Assembly (NCBI GenBank): GCA_002732845.1
Contig: NVSZ01000024.1
Span: 773-6,053 of the forward strand
Source of the DNA: Rhodospirillaceae bacterium
Lineage (GTDB): Bacteria; Pseudomonadota; Alphaproteobacteria; Rhodospirillales; Magnetovibrionaceae
Length of the DNA: 5,281 bases
Direction: 5' to 3'
Part shown: positions 1 to 5,281 of the stretch, in pieces
Layout: every line of letters begins with the position of its first letter
Numbering within the stretch: the stretch's first letter is position 1
Program-made: the position numbers and the translations under genes
The notes under the pieces: generated by a model
The model's database searches: none
Seen by the model: only the letters and a program-made list of their open reading frames with translations
What the model was told of the DNA's origin: nothing

Positions 1-392
1 TTGGCATTGGCGCCGACGATGTCCACCACCACGGTCGCGCCGCTGTCATAGCTTCGCACCGTGAATTCACCGTTGATGCGCAACACAATCATCGTAGCGC
101 TGGGCGCGGGTTCAATCGCCACGACACGGGTCAACCGCCTGACCACGGGGCCAAGGTTGGCTTCGATCGGACGGGCAAAAGAGATCACCAAGGTATTGCC
201 TTCGCGTTTGGCCACATGACCAACGGGTTGCGGCCAACGAAAAGATAGGCGCGCATAATTAGACGCTTGGGTGGCGCGCACCGTAACCGGTTCGGCGTTG
301 ACCTCGGTGTTTAGGCCAACTTGAAGCGCCATCAAAACAGCCACCATGGCCGAGATTTTAAGTACGTTCAAAACGGCGCGAAGGCTGATCAT
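1..392 (-). CDS. Secreted beta-rich (AMIN-like) protein, N-terminal 130 residues; probably the large TPR-type protein that follows motB
   Basis: The gene starts at ATG 392-390 and stays open to the window edge, so only the first 130 codons are visible. Residues 1-33 look like a Sec signal peptide: Arg5 and Lys12, a hydrophobic stretch of about residues 13-27, and an Ala-type cleavage site VNA|EP after residue 33. Residues 36-130 form an alternating hydrophobic, beta-strand-like domain with the pattern YARLSFRWPQPVGHV, then LVISFARP, and VVVDIVGA near the edge. From memory, this resembles the N-terminal domain of large periplasmic proteins, often with TPR repeats further on, encoded after motB in Rhodospirillales; no repeats are visible here to prove it. 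The ATG overlaps the last base of the motB stop (TAATG), and a GGGGA lies about 7 nt upstream, so translation is probably coupled to motB. A role in stator or cell-envelope assembly is inference from position. Secretion is fairly certain; the family name is tentative. Confidence 0.75.
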   Translation of the reverse strand, partial: MISLRAVLNVLKISAMVAVLMALQVGLNTEVNAEPVTVRATQASNYARLSFRWPQPVGHVAKREGNTLVISFARPIEANLGPVVRRLTRVVAIEPAPSATMIVLRINGEFTVRSYDSGATVVVDIVGANA

Positions 393-1105
393 TAATTATC
401 CCCAACGGAGGGCAAAATGATGATGTCTACGCGGCGCCCCATAGCGGCCCGTTCTGCTTCGTTCAGTTTTGGCAATTGCTGATAGCGGCTGTCGGCATAC
501 CCAAAGGCAAAAATATCATCCGTATAGCCGGCTTGGCGCAACGAATTTGCCACCGCGGACGCGCGCGCCATGGACAATTCCCAATTGGACGTAAATCCGG
601 CGTCTGGACCGGGGGCTTTGGGGTCTGTGTGACCATTAACGGCAATTTGGTTACTGACGTTGCTGAGCAATCCACCCAAGGTGAACAGCGCCGAACGTGT
701 TTCTTCGGGCATCACGGCCTTGCCGGGGGAAAACAACAAATCACCGGGTAAGGCAATCACCAAGCGGTCTTCTAACAACATGATCTGGCTTTTCGCCAAC
801 AAAGGGTCTTGCTTCACGCCGGCTTGCAACACACCCGACAGATAATCAAGGTTGGTCGCGGGGCGGCGGATTAGGGTACTGATGTTAAATTCAGCGGTCG
901 CCGCCGCCACGGTTTTAACACTGCTGGGATTTAAGGTTTTGCTCAAGGTGTCGGTCATTTCTTCCCATTTGTCGATCTGCAAAGATGACATGGAAAACAG
1001 CAAGACAAAGAAGGTCAGCATCAACGAAACCAAGTCGGTGAATGTCACCATCCACGCAACATTGGCCTTTTCCGGCTTTGGCATACCCTCGCTATCAAAC
1101 TGCAC
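392..1105 (-). CDS. motB: Flagellar stator protein MotB (canonical, OmpA-like)
   Basis: This 237-residue protein has the full MotB layout. A short cytoplasmic N-terminus (1-16) precedes one membrane helix at about 17-38 carrying Asp24 in VTFTDLVSLMLTFFVLLF, the position of the ion-binding Asp32 of E. coli MotB. A linker with a plug-like region follows. The C-terminal OmpA-like peptidoglycan-binding domain spans about 110-232 and includes NGHTD (157-161), NWELSMARA (174-182) and GRRVDIIILP. MotB pairs with MotA to form the ion-driven stator and anchors it to the cell wall; no motA lies in this window. Length is normal to slightly short for the family. The start chosen is GTG at 1105, because GGGAAGG lies about 8-14 nt upstream. 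The alternative ATG at 1084 (residue 8) has its purine run only about 2 nt away. It starts 14 nt after the preceding MotB-like gene and its stop overlaps the next start, so it sits in a tight operon. Confidence 0.93.
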   Translation of the reverse strand: MQFDSEGMPKPEKANVAWMVTFTDLVSLMLTFFVLLFSMSSLQIDKWEEMTDTLSKTLNPSSVKTVAAATAEFNISTLIRRPATNLDYLSGVLQAGVKQDPLLAKSQIMLLEDRLVIALPGDLLFSPGKAVMPEETRSALFTLGGLLSNVSNQIAVNGHTDPKAPGPDAGFTSNWELSMARASAVANSLRQAGYTDDIFAFGYADSRYQQLPKLNEAERAAMGRRVDIIILPSVGDN

Positions 1106-1119
1106 GTGCCGACCCTTCC

Positions 1120-1821
1120 CTATTGTGGATTTTCGAAACGCAGTTTTGTCGCTTCGACATCCCGGGTATAAAAATAAATAATCACTTCGCCCACATGGCC
1201 CGGACGCATGCCAACAGACAAGCTGTCAGGGGGAATTCCCCGTTCGTTCATTGCCCGCGCAAAAGCCCCGGCCCGTTCAATTTCCAAAGTTTGTTCGGTG
1301 GGCATAGTTTTACCATCTGCTTCGGTTTCAGTACCAATCATAAATTCTAGATCAAAACGCAAACCCAACGGGCGGTTGGAAAGTGAGGCAACGGTGCGGT
1401 CCAAAAGCGGGTAAATAGCGGGCCGAATGCGGGCTTCATCCTTGAAAAAAAGAGAATCGGCGTCCATGGTCAATTGCATCTGTTTGCCGGGGTGAACAAC
1501 TTTGATCTTATCAATGCCCAGCGCCGTGGCAAAAATCCCGGTCACCTGTTGCTGAAATTCCTGCCCCGCGATCACATCCCCATCCTTGGACGTAAAGGCC
1601 GTCAATTGCGCGGTTGGCGGCAACAAAGACGTAAAGGTGCTGGACAGGCTGTTCATGACTTTTTGGCTTTTGGTGTCTTCGACCGAAGAAATGCTGACCA
1701 ACAGAATGAAAAAAGCCAGGACCACCAGATAGAGGCCCAAGAACAACGCTATGGTCGAATTCCCGCCCTCTTCTTGCGGTTCAATCTGACCATCCATGTC
1801 GTTCATGTGTTGGGTGTCCAT
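1120..1821 (-). CDS. MotB/OmpA-like paralogue lacking the ion-binding Asp
   Basis: This 233-residue protein has the outline of MotB: a polar N-terminus (1-22) rich in Asp/Glu, one membrane helix at about 23-45, a linker, and a domain at about 110-222 placed like the OmpA domain. It aligns with the next gene through the end of the helix (AFFILLVSISS against TFFVLLFSMSS). The Asp of the helix is replaced by Gly or Leu (FLGLYLVV), so it should not conduct ions by the MotB mechanism. The OmpA motif is also worn: no GHTD, and only a remnant of the LSxxRA helix (TLEIERAGAFARAMNERGI, 178-196). It is uninterrupted and therefore under selection. It probably acts as an accessory partner of the stator; that is inference. 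The ATG at 1821 lies 36 nt after the cheZ remnant stop, with no clear Shine-Dalgarno; Met6 and Met9 are possible alternatives but have none either. Confidence 0.8.
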   Translation of the reverse strand: MDTQHMNDMDGQIEPQEEGGNSTIALFLGLYLVVLAFFILLVSISSVEDTKSQKVMNSLSSTFTSLLPPTAQLTAFTSKDGDVIAGQEFQQQVTGIFATALGIDKIKVVHPGKQMQLTMDADSLFFKDEARIRPAIYPLLDRTVASLSNRPLGLRFDLEFMIGTETEADGKTMPTEQTLEIERAGAFARAMNERGIPPDSLSVGMRPGHVGEVIIYFYTRDVEATKLRFENPQ

Positions 1822-1857
1822 CGAAAAGTTAAAAGTCTTGCTCTGCAGACGTTTACT

Positions 1858-2325
1858 TTAATCAAAACTGGCTAACAAATCATCAATTTCAGACTGTGAT
1901 TTTGCCTTGGCGGCGAGTTGCGGGCCTTCCAAGAAATCTCGTCTTCAACCATTTGCTCAGGTTAGCTTGCACTTTTTTATGACTTTTTGCAATTTCATCA
2001 CCAAAAACGTCAACCAGAGCATCAATGCGCTGTTCAATATGGTGTAAGGTTATCACCACTTTGTTGATGCAACTGCCCGGTTAATGTCTTAAAAAGTACA
2101 GGCTTCATAAATGCGGGTGGTGGCGTCCAAGAGCCGATCAGCACTAGACTGTGACATTTCACCCATAAAATTTTCAATGATTTCGCACGAATCCACAAAT
2201 GGCATCAGCAACCGCATCAACAACAGTGTCTAATTCATCCTTTGCGCTGGGCAAAAAATCATCTTTGACGTCATCGGGACGGAATTGACCAATTTCAAAT
2301 TTGGCCCGGTTATTCGAGAAATTGC
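1858..2325 (-). pseudogene. cheZ: cheZ remnant (CheY-P phosphatase), truncated and multiply frameshifted
   Basis: Conceptual translation in shifting frames recovers a CheZ protein in order: NRAKFEIGQFRPDDV and KDELDTVVDAVADA (2311-2198), VDSCEIIENFMGEM to RIYEACTF (2196-2092), DIT-GQ (2088-2073), INKVVITLHHIEQRIDALV and onward to KKVQANL (2068-1958), QMVEDEI (1955-1935), and the C-terminal tail LEGPQLAAKAKSQSEIDDL with stop at 1858 (1932-1858). Known CheZ uses the Asp and last Gln of the QDxTGQ motif for phosphatase activity and a C-terminal helix to hold CheY-P. Here no start codon exists and the N-terminal part is gone. The frame shifts near 2197, at 2082, at 2069-2072, near 1956 and near 1933. 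A TAA (2091-2089) replaces the first Gln of FQDITGQ, just before the catalytic Asp. Neighbouring genes are intact, so general sequencing error is unlikely. The family is normally about 200 residues or more. No function as CheZ is possible. Confidence 0.88.
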
Positions 2326-2718
2326 TTAAAATTCGCCGAGAACGCTGATCATTTTTGCTTTCAAGGTGCCCGCATTAAACGGCTTAACGATGTAGTTCGA
2401 TACACCAGCCTCTTTAGCCGCGATCACATTTTCCGACTTAGATTCAGCAGTGACCATAATAAAGGGAATTTTTTGGAATTTTTCATCAGCCCGGACGTGG
2501 CGTAAAAGCTCGATGCCCGTCATCGGTTCCATATTCCAATCCGAAATAATCAAACCAAAAGGGTCAGGACTTCCGCGAAGCACTTCAAGCGCTTTTGTTC
2601 CATCAATGGCGTCTTCGACGTTTTCGAAGCCAAGCTGACGAAGAAGATTGCGCATAATTCTGAGCATCGTCTTGTAGTCATCAACAACCAAAACCTTCAT
2701 GCTCATATCGACAGCCAT
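2326..2718 (-). CDS. cheY: Chemotaxis response regulator CheY
   Basis: This 130-residue protein is a stand-alone receiver domain without an output domain. The residues that bind Mg2+ and accept phosphate are all present: Asp13-Asp14 in VLVVDDYKT, phospho-acceptor Asp60 in LIISDWNMEPMTG, Thr90 in MVTAES, Tyr109 in SNYIVKPF, and Lys112-Pro113. They match Asp12/13, Asp57, Thr87, Tyr106 and Lys109 of E. coli CheY. Phosphorylated by CheA, it would bind FliM, encoded upstream, and change motor rotation. The start is ATG 2718 because GGAG lies 7 nt upstream and the conserved fold begins there. The frame stays open for 41 more codons, but that part is AT-rich leader without homology. Met5 and Met7 are less likely starts. 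It stands after a 322-bp gap, so it probably heads its own transcript. The cheZ partner downstream is destroyed, so CheY-P removal must rely on self-hydrolysis, another phosphatase or another CheY. Confidence 0.96.
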   Translation of the reverse strand: MAVDMSMKVLVVDDYKTMLRIMRNLLRQLGFENVEDAIDGTKALEVLRGSPDPFGLIISDWNMEPMTGIELLRHVRADEKFQKIPFIMVTAESKSENVIAAKEAGVSNYIVKPFNAGTLKAKMISVLGEF

Positions 2719-2723
2719 TAGAA

Positions 2724-2736
2724 TACTCCATTCCTC
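2724..2736 (-). promoter_or_regulatory. Ribosome binding site of cheY
   Basis: On the minus strand TTGAGGAATGGAG precedes the start. The GGAG is 7 nt before the ATG at 2718, an ideal spacing, and decides the start against the longer open frame. A second purine block, GAGG, sits further upstream, next to a small inverted repeat at 2739-2754. Confidence 0.7.
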
Positions 2737-2754
2737 AACAAGGATTAAACCTTG

Positions 2755-2770
2755 GTAAATTTCTGTTAAC
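2755..2770 (+). promoter_or_regulatory. Candidate CtrA box
   Basis: The sequence GTAA-N7-TTAAC matches the alphaproteobacterial CtrA consensus TTAA-N7-TTAAC with one mismatch, in the first base. It lies 37-52 nt upstream of the cheY start. CtrA is known to control motility and chemotaxis genes in many alphaproteobacteria. The site is AT-rich and could arise by chance, and it lies downstream of the TATAAT element, where it could act as a repressor site or belong to another promoter. Confidence 0.3.
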
Positions 2771-2796
2771 GCTGTGTGTTTGCACAGTGTTTTATT

Positions 2797-2802
2797 ATTA
2801 TA
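2797..2802 (-). promoter_or_regulatory. Possible -10 element (TATAAT) for cheY
   Basis: A perfect TATAAT is read on the minus strand 79 nt before the cheY start. No good TTGACA-like -35 is found 16-18 nt upstream, so in this AT-rich stretch it may be chance. A TATACT at 2972-2977 is a second weak candidate further upstream. Confidence 0.25.
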
Positions 2803-2840
2803 TGTGTTTCCACACCGCTTATTATCTTTTTCTTCAACCA

Positions 2841-2861
2841 CGTTTGTATTTTTTACAAACG
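2841..2861. repeat. 8-bp perfect inverted repeat (CGTTTGTA-N5-TACAAACG)
   Basis: The two 8-base arms are exact reverse complements around a five-T spacer (five A on the minus strand). Neither side is followed by a proper T-run, so it is not a standard Rho-independent terminator. Its place upstream of the likely cheY promoter fits a binding site for a dimeric regulator. A second CGTTT/AAACG pair lies just beside it, around 2858-2871. Confidence 0.5.
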
Positions 2862-3001
2862 ATAAAACGTTTAGCCGATCTTTTACAGGAAATATAGAAT
2901 CTCTACAAAAGCTTTCTTAAATTAACTAAAGCAGTCCCATCCAAATCGCAACCTTTTTAGGTTAAGTCTCTAGTATATGTGTTCAATTCTTCACATTGCA
3001 C

Positions 3002-3033
3002 GTAAAAAAGAAAAATAAAGCACGCAGACCGTG
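3002..3033 (-). terminator. Possible weak terminator after motE-like gene
   Basis: On the minus strand, 7 nt after the motE-like stop, CACG-GTCTG-CGTG forms a short 4-bp stem, followed at once by CTTTATTTTTCTTTTTT. The T-tract is good but the stem is short, so it may be partial or leaky. Confidence 0.35.
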
Positions 3034-3040
3034 AAAAAAA

Positions 3041-3904
3041 TTACCCTCCCACGCCTGTGGGCAAAGGTAATTTTCGCAATTGATTCAGTTCAACCGTGAT
3101 ATCGCGGGCTCTTTGCGAGTTCATTTTGGCCAAAACAGCCGCCAGAGAACGGTCTTTCATGCCCTCAACAACGGGCAACAATGTCTTCATTTCCAACTCT
3201 TCAAGAATCCGCGCGGCGTCTTTTGGCTTCATATTTTCATAAATTTTCACAAGGCTTAACAGTTTTGTGGACTGTTGCTGGTCGTATTCTTTAACCAACG
3301 CTTCAATGGTCGACTGCAGAGCCTTAAACTCTTCAATTTTAATATCGATTCTGGCCTCAGCTGCAGCCAATAAAATCACACGCGACTCTAATTCTTTGGC
3401 CCGCGCGTCAATTTCGACGCGGCGCACCGCCAATTTTTGCAACAAATCAATTTCAGACTGGGTTAGCAAGGTCGGATCATCGGCCAGCATGCGTGCGGCA
3501 ATCGCGGCTTGATCTTCTTCGGCCATCATCACATCTGCGCCATCACCCATTTCCAAACCACCGCCCAATTCGCCACCGTCTGGCATGGCGGCTTCCCCTG
3601 GCGTTGGGCCATCTACCGCTTGCGCCAAGGCTTCGGAACTCGATACCGTGACGTTTTCTTCAAAGCCATCCCAGATATCGCCAACCCGCACGGTCAGCAT
3701 CAAGGTTGAAAAGAAAATGACCATTGGCAACAAACGGACTTTTTCGACCACGCGCCGCAACAGGCTGGGCCGAGAACGAAATTCGCGAACGTCATCAAAA
3801 GGCGGAATGTCTTCGTCTAAGGATACAGGTGCCGTATTCTGCACGGGGAGGCGTGCCGGAGCCGTTGCCGTCATTTCGTCCATCGTTACATTTTCTAACG
3901 ACAT
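3041..3904 (-). CDS. MotE-like flagellar motor protein (MgtE-N-like C-terminal domain)
   Basis: This 287-residue protein has a cytoplasmic N-terminus (1-57) with an acidic PPFDD segment, one membrane helix at about 58-74 (LLPMVIFFSTLMLTV), a Gly/Asp/Glu-rich stretch at about 98-130, a long charged coiled coil at about 145-215, and a C-terminal helical domain at about 216-280. The last contains IYENMKPKDAARILEEL and ends MNSQRARDITVELNQL, the pattern shared by the MgtE intracellular N-domain and MotE. In Sinorhizobium meliloti MotE is a periplasmic chaperone that stabilises MotC, which works with MotB. A similar stator-assembly role here is inference. The start is ATG 3904, with only a weak GGA about 9 nt upstream. 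It follows the DUF6468-like gene by 33 nt in the same unit as fliM, and a possible weak terminator follows. Confidence 0.8.
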   Translation of the reverse strand: MSLENVTMDEMTATAPARLPVQNTAPVSLDEDIPPFDDVREFRSRPSLLRRVVEKVRLLPMVIFFSTLMLTVRVGDIWDGFEENVTVSSSEALAQAVDGPTPGEAAMPDGGELGGGLEMGDGADVMMAEEDQAAIAARMLADDPTLLTQSEIDLLQKLAVRRVEIDARAKELESRVILLAAAEARIDIKIEEFKALQSTIEALVKEYDQQQSTKLLSLVKIYENMKPKDAARILEELEMKTLLPVVEGMKDRSLAAVLAKMNSQRARDITVELNQLRKLPLPTGVGG

Positions 3905-3937
3905 ATCAAGACATCCAGCTTTTCACGAATTTTATCC

Positions 3938-4648
3938 TCATTTTACGGAACCCAGAGCTTTCAGAAGTTCGCGGGCGGCATCCGTATCACCGATAGAGCC
4001 TTCATCGTCTTCGAAACCTGAATTCAAATCACGAGAAGACGGCATGCGGGTTTCACTGTGCCCCGCATTTGAACGCGATACGGAACGGGCATCTTCAAAA
4101 GCAGAAGCCTGGCGTTCGCTTTTCGCCCCCAATAACCCGGTAATTCGGCGTGTATTACCTTTTGCATGATTTGTTGTATCCGCTTTTGAATACTGTGCTT
4201 CATCATCGCCCTGCCCGGGTCCAGGTGTCGCTGCACGAATGGCTTCTTCAATCAATTTAGATTCGGAATCGACTTCAGGCGCGGGCCGGCTGCGGCGCGG
4301 GGCATTTTGAGATTTTCCTGATCGCGAAGATTGCGCTCGGCCTTTGCCACGCACGGTATCAACCATTTCATCCGCTGAATGTCCGTCATGACTGACCAAA
4401 TAGGCTAAATCATCTTTAAGGGCTTCGGCCTTGACGACTTCGCTGGCCAAACTTTCGCTGGAAACTTTCAAATTCGCAATGGCCGCTTCGGCACGTACCG
4501 TTGATGAAGCAAAGGTTTTTGCCAATACCAGCAATTCGTTTTTGTCCGAACGCAACTGGACCAATCTTTGGTTCAAACGCACCGCATAAGCAATGGTCAG
4601 AACCAAAAGCACAGAAATGATGATGTCAAGAACCAGTGAAATTGGCAT
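3938..4648 (-). CDS. DUF6468-like single-pass membrane protein of the flagellar locus
   Basis: This 236-residue protein starts with a membrane helix at about 4-22 (SLVLDIIISVLLVLTIAYAV). A helical, coiled-coil-like region at about 25-90 follows (RLNQRLVQLRSDKNELLVLA, then KAEALKDDLAYLV). This N-terminal block resembles the DUF6468 domain found beside fliM in Rhodospirillales; I recall the family from its setting and have not searched it. Residues 95-215 are low complexity, rich in Ser, Arg, Gly and Asp, and probably disordered. The end is a short amphipathic helix, DAARELLKALGSVK (223-236). The start at 4648 is 3 nt after the fliM stop, with AAGGA about 8 nt upstream inside the fliM end, so coupling with fliM is likely. 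The function is unknown; a link to the C-ring or stator is inferred only from position. Confidence 0.75.
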   Translation of the reverse strand: MPISLVLDIIISVLLVLTIAYAVRLNQRLVQLRSDKNELLVLAKTFASSTVRAEAAIANLKVSSESLASEVVKAEALKDDLAYLVSHDGHSADEMVDTVRGKGRAQSSRSGKSQNAPRRSRPAPEVDSESKLIEEAIRAATPGPGQGDDEAQYSKADTTNHAKGNTRRITGLLGAKSERQASAFEDARSVSRSNAGHSETRMPSSRDLNSGFEDDEGSIGDTDAARELLKALGSVK

Positions 4649-4651
4649 AAT

Positions 4652-5281
4652 TTATTCCTTTGGCTTCTTATAGCGGCCCACGATTTGGATCGCCATTTGA
4701 TCGCCTCTGCGGCCCATTTTTCCCATATACATCGGAACTTCACCACAACTTAAAACGACATGTGTTTCAGGGGTTGCCCCCAGATCCAAATGCGAACCTT
4801 TTTGCAAATTAAAGACTGCGCCCAAACGCATGGTTTGGGTATCAAGCACCGCTTCTAATTCGATATCGGTCAGCCATAACTCTTCGGCCAAGTGAGTTTC
4901 CCAAATAGAATCGCGACCAAATTTTTCTCCCATGAACATCTGCAACAAAAGCTCGCGAACGGGTTCTAAGGTCGCATACGGCAACAACAGTTCCAATTGT
5001 CCCCCGCGATCTTCCATATCGATGCGCAAACGCGCCAGGATCGCGGCGTTAGAAGGCCTTGAAATCGTTGCAAAGCGTGGGTTTGTTTCCAAACGATCAA
5101 ACCGGAAGGTTACCGGTGACAAGGGTTCAAACGCGCCGGATAAATCGGATAACATCACATGCACCATGCGTTCAACCAATGAACGTTCGATGGTGGTATA
5201 CGGACGGCCTTCGATGCGCATCGCGGCGGTACCGCGACGTCCGCCCAACAACACGTCCACAATCGAATAAATCAGAGAACT
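4652..5281 (-). CDS. fliM: Flagellar motor switch protein FliM, C-terminal part
   Basis: The frame is open through the window edge, so the N-terminus (including the CheY-P-binding peptide) is missing; 209 residues are visible. The visible start SSLIYSIVDVLLGGRRG belongs to the FliM middle domain (residues 1 to about 120), which contacts FliG and has a CheC-like fold. It includes ERSLVERMV, LELLLPYATLEPVRELL and the turn into IWETHLAEELW. Residues about 127-205 are the SpoA/FliMN_C domain that pairs with FliN: LDTQTMRLGAVFNLQKGSHL and CGEVPMYMGKMGRRGDQMAI. FliM forms the C-ring and receives CheY-P to switch rotation. The GTG at 5260 lies inside the conserved domain and is not the real start. 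The family usually has about 330-380 residues. The stop TAA is 3 nt before the next ATG, showing a compact operon. Confidence 0.96.
   Translation of the reverse strand, partial: SSLIYSIVDVLLGGRRGTAAMRIEGRPYTTIERSLVERMVHVMLSDLSGAFEPLSPVTFRFDRLETNPRFATISRPSNAAILARLRIDMEDRGGQLELLLPYATLEPVRELLLQMFMGEKFGRDSIWETHLAEELWLTDIELEAVLDTQTMRLGAVFNLQKGSHLDLGATPETHVVLSCGEVPMYMGKMGRRGDQMAIQIVGRYKKPKE

Larger units (their letters stand above)
2719..3040 (-). other. AT-rich intergenic region upstream of cheY, likely promoter and 5' leader
   Basis: This is the only long gap between intact genes. It is much more AT-rich than the flanking genes and I see no convincing small gene in it. It contains a weak terminator-like hairpin after motE, inverted repeats at 2950-2963 (AACCT/AGGTT, 4-nt loop), 2841-2861 (8-bp arms), 2772-2787 (CTGTG/CACAG) and 2739-2754 (CAAGG/CCTTG), a TATAAT at 2797-2802 and a TATACT at 2972-2977 on the minus strand, and a CtrA-like box at 2755-2770. 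The simplest reading is the end of the fliM-motE unit followed by the promoter of the cheY-motB unit. Confidence 0.7.

Noticed and set aside
476..1350. Plus-strand open frames across the motB genes
   Set aside because: They lie antisense to well-supported OmpA/MotB proteins, and their translations look like shadow sequence with no domain or start signal.
1858..1932. Short peptide carrying only the intact CheZ tail (TTG start at 1932)
   Set aside because: It would be 24 residues with no convincing ribosome binding site; the intact tail is better explained by recent decay.
1858..2325. Several small genes or programmed frameshifting in place of a cheZ pseudogene
   Set aside because: The pieces match one CheZ in order, there are too many shifts plus a stop codon and no start, and no slippery site with a downstream structure explains them.
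2719..2841. 41-residue N-terminal extension of CheY in the same open frame
   Set aside because: The GGAG at 7 nt before ATG 2718 and the length of the CheY family fit the shorter form; the extension lies in AT-rich leader and has no recognisable sequence.
2841..2861. 8-bp palindrome as a Rho-independent terminator
   Set aside because: The arms are AT-rich and no T-run follows the stem on either strand.
2719..3040. Sigma-54 promoter ahead of cheY
   Set aside because: No TGGCAC-N5-TTGC-like pair with correct spacing was found on the minus strand.
3267..4251. Plus-strand frames over the MotE-like and DUF6468-like genes, and a minus-strand frame at 4024-4251
   Set aside because: These are alternative frames of two recognised proteins, with biased composition and no independent support.
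5258..5260. GTG at 5260 as the fliM start
   Set aside because: Conserved FliM sequence (SSLIYSIV) continues upstream of it to the window edge.
4932..5270. Plus-strand frame opposite fliM
   Set aside because: The minus strand encodes an unmistakable FliM; the opposite frame is a shadow.
1..5281. Mobile element, CRISPR array, tRNA or rRNA
   Set aside because: No transposase, integrase, regularly spaced repeats or recognisable RNA gene was seen; the window is accounted for by flagellar and chemotaxis genes.

Overview
The window is a flagellar motor and chemotaxis block from an alphaproteobacterium, most likely a Rhodospirillales-like lineage of moderate GC. This is inferred from the gene set and order on the minus strand: fliM, a DUF6468-type membrane protein, a MotE-like protein, cheY, cheZ, two MotB-like genes, then a secreted beta-rich protein. 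No taxonomic search was possible. Every gene reads on the minus strand, so transcription runs from high to low coordinates.

Layout in transcription order. (1) 5281-3041: the C-terminal two thirds of FliM (switch complex/C-ring), a single-pass DUF6468-like protein starting 3 nt after the fliM stop, and a single-pass MotE-like protein 33 nt further on. (2) 3040-2719: a 322-bp AT-rich gap with a possible weak terminator after motE, several inverted repeats (the best is an 8-bp perfect palindrome), a TATAAT element and a CtrA-like box. It probably holds the promoter of the next unit. (3) 2718-2326: intact cheY with all key receiver residues. (4) 2325-1858: a clearly recognisable but wrecked cheZ remnant. 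It has no start codon or N-terminal part, at least five frame changes, and a stop codon inside the catalytic FQDITGQ motif. (5) 1821-392: two tandem MotB/OmpA-like genes. The first lacks the transmembrane proton-binding Asp and has a degenerate OmpA domain; the second is canonical. (6) 392-1: the start of a secreted protein whose ATG overlaps the motB stop (TAATG). It runs off the window.

Together the genes build or tune the motor. FliM is the CheY-P target on the rotor and CheY is the switching signal. CheZ would normally remove the phosphate from CheY-P, but this copy cannot. The MotB proteins, the MotE-like protein and the secreted protein are likely to work on the stator and its periplasmic assembly; for all but canonical MotB this is inference. 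The main points of interest are the localised decay of cheZ between intact genes, and the Asp-less MotB paralogue paired with a normal MotB.
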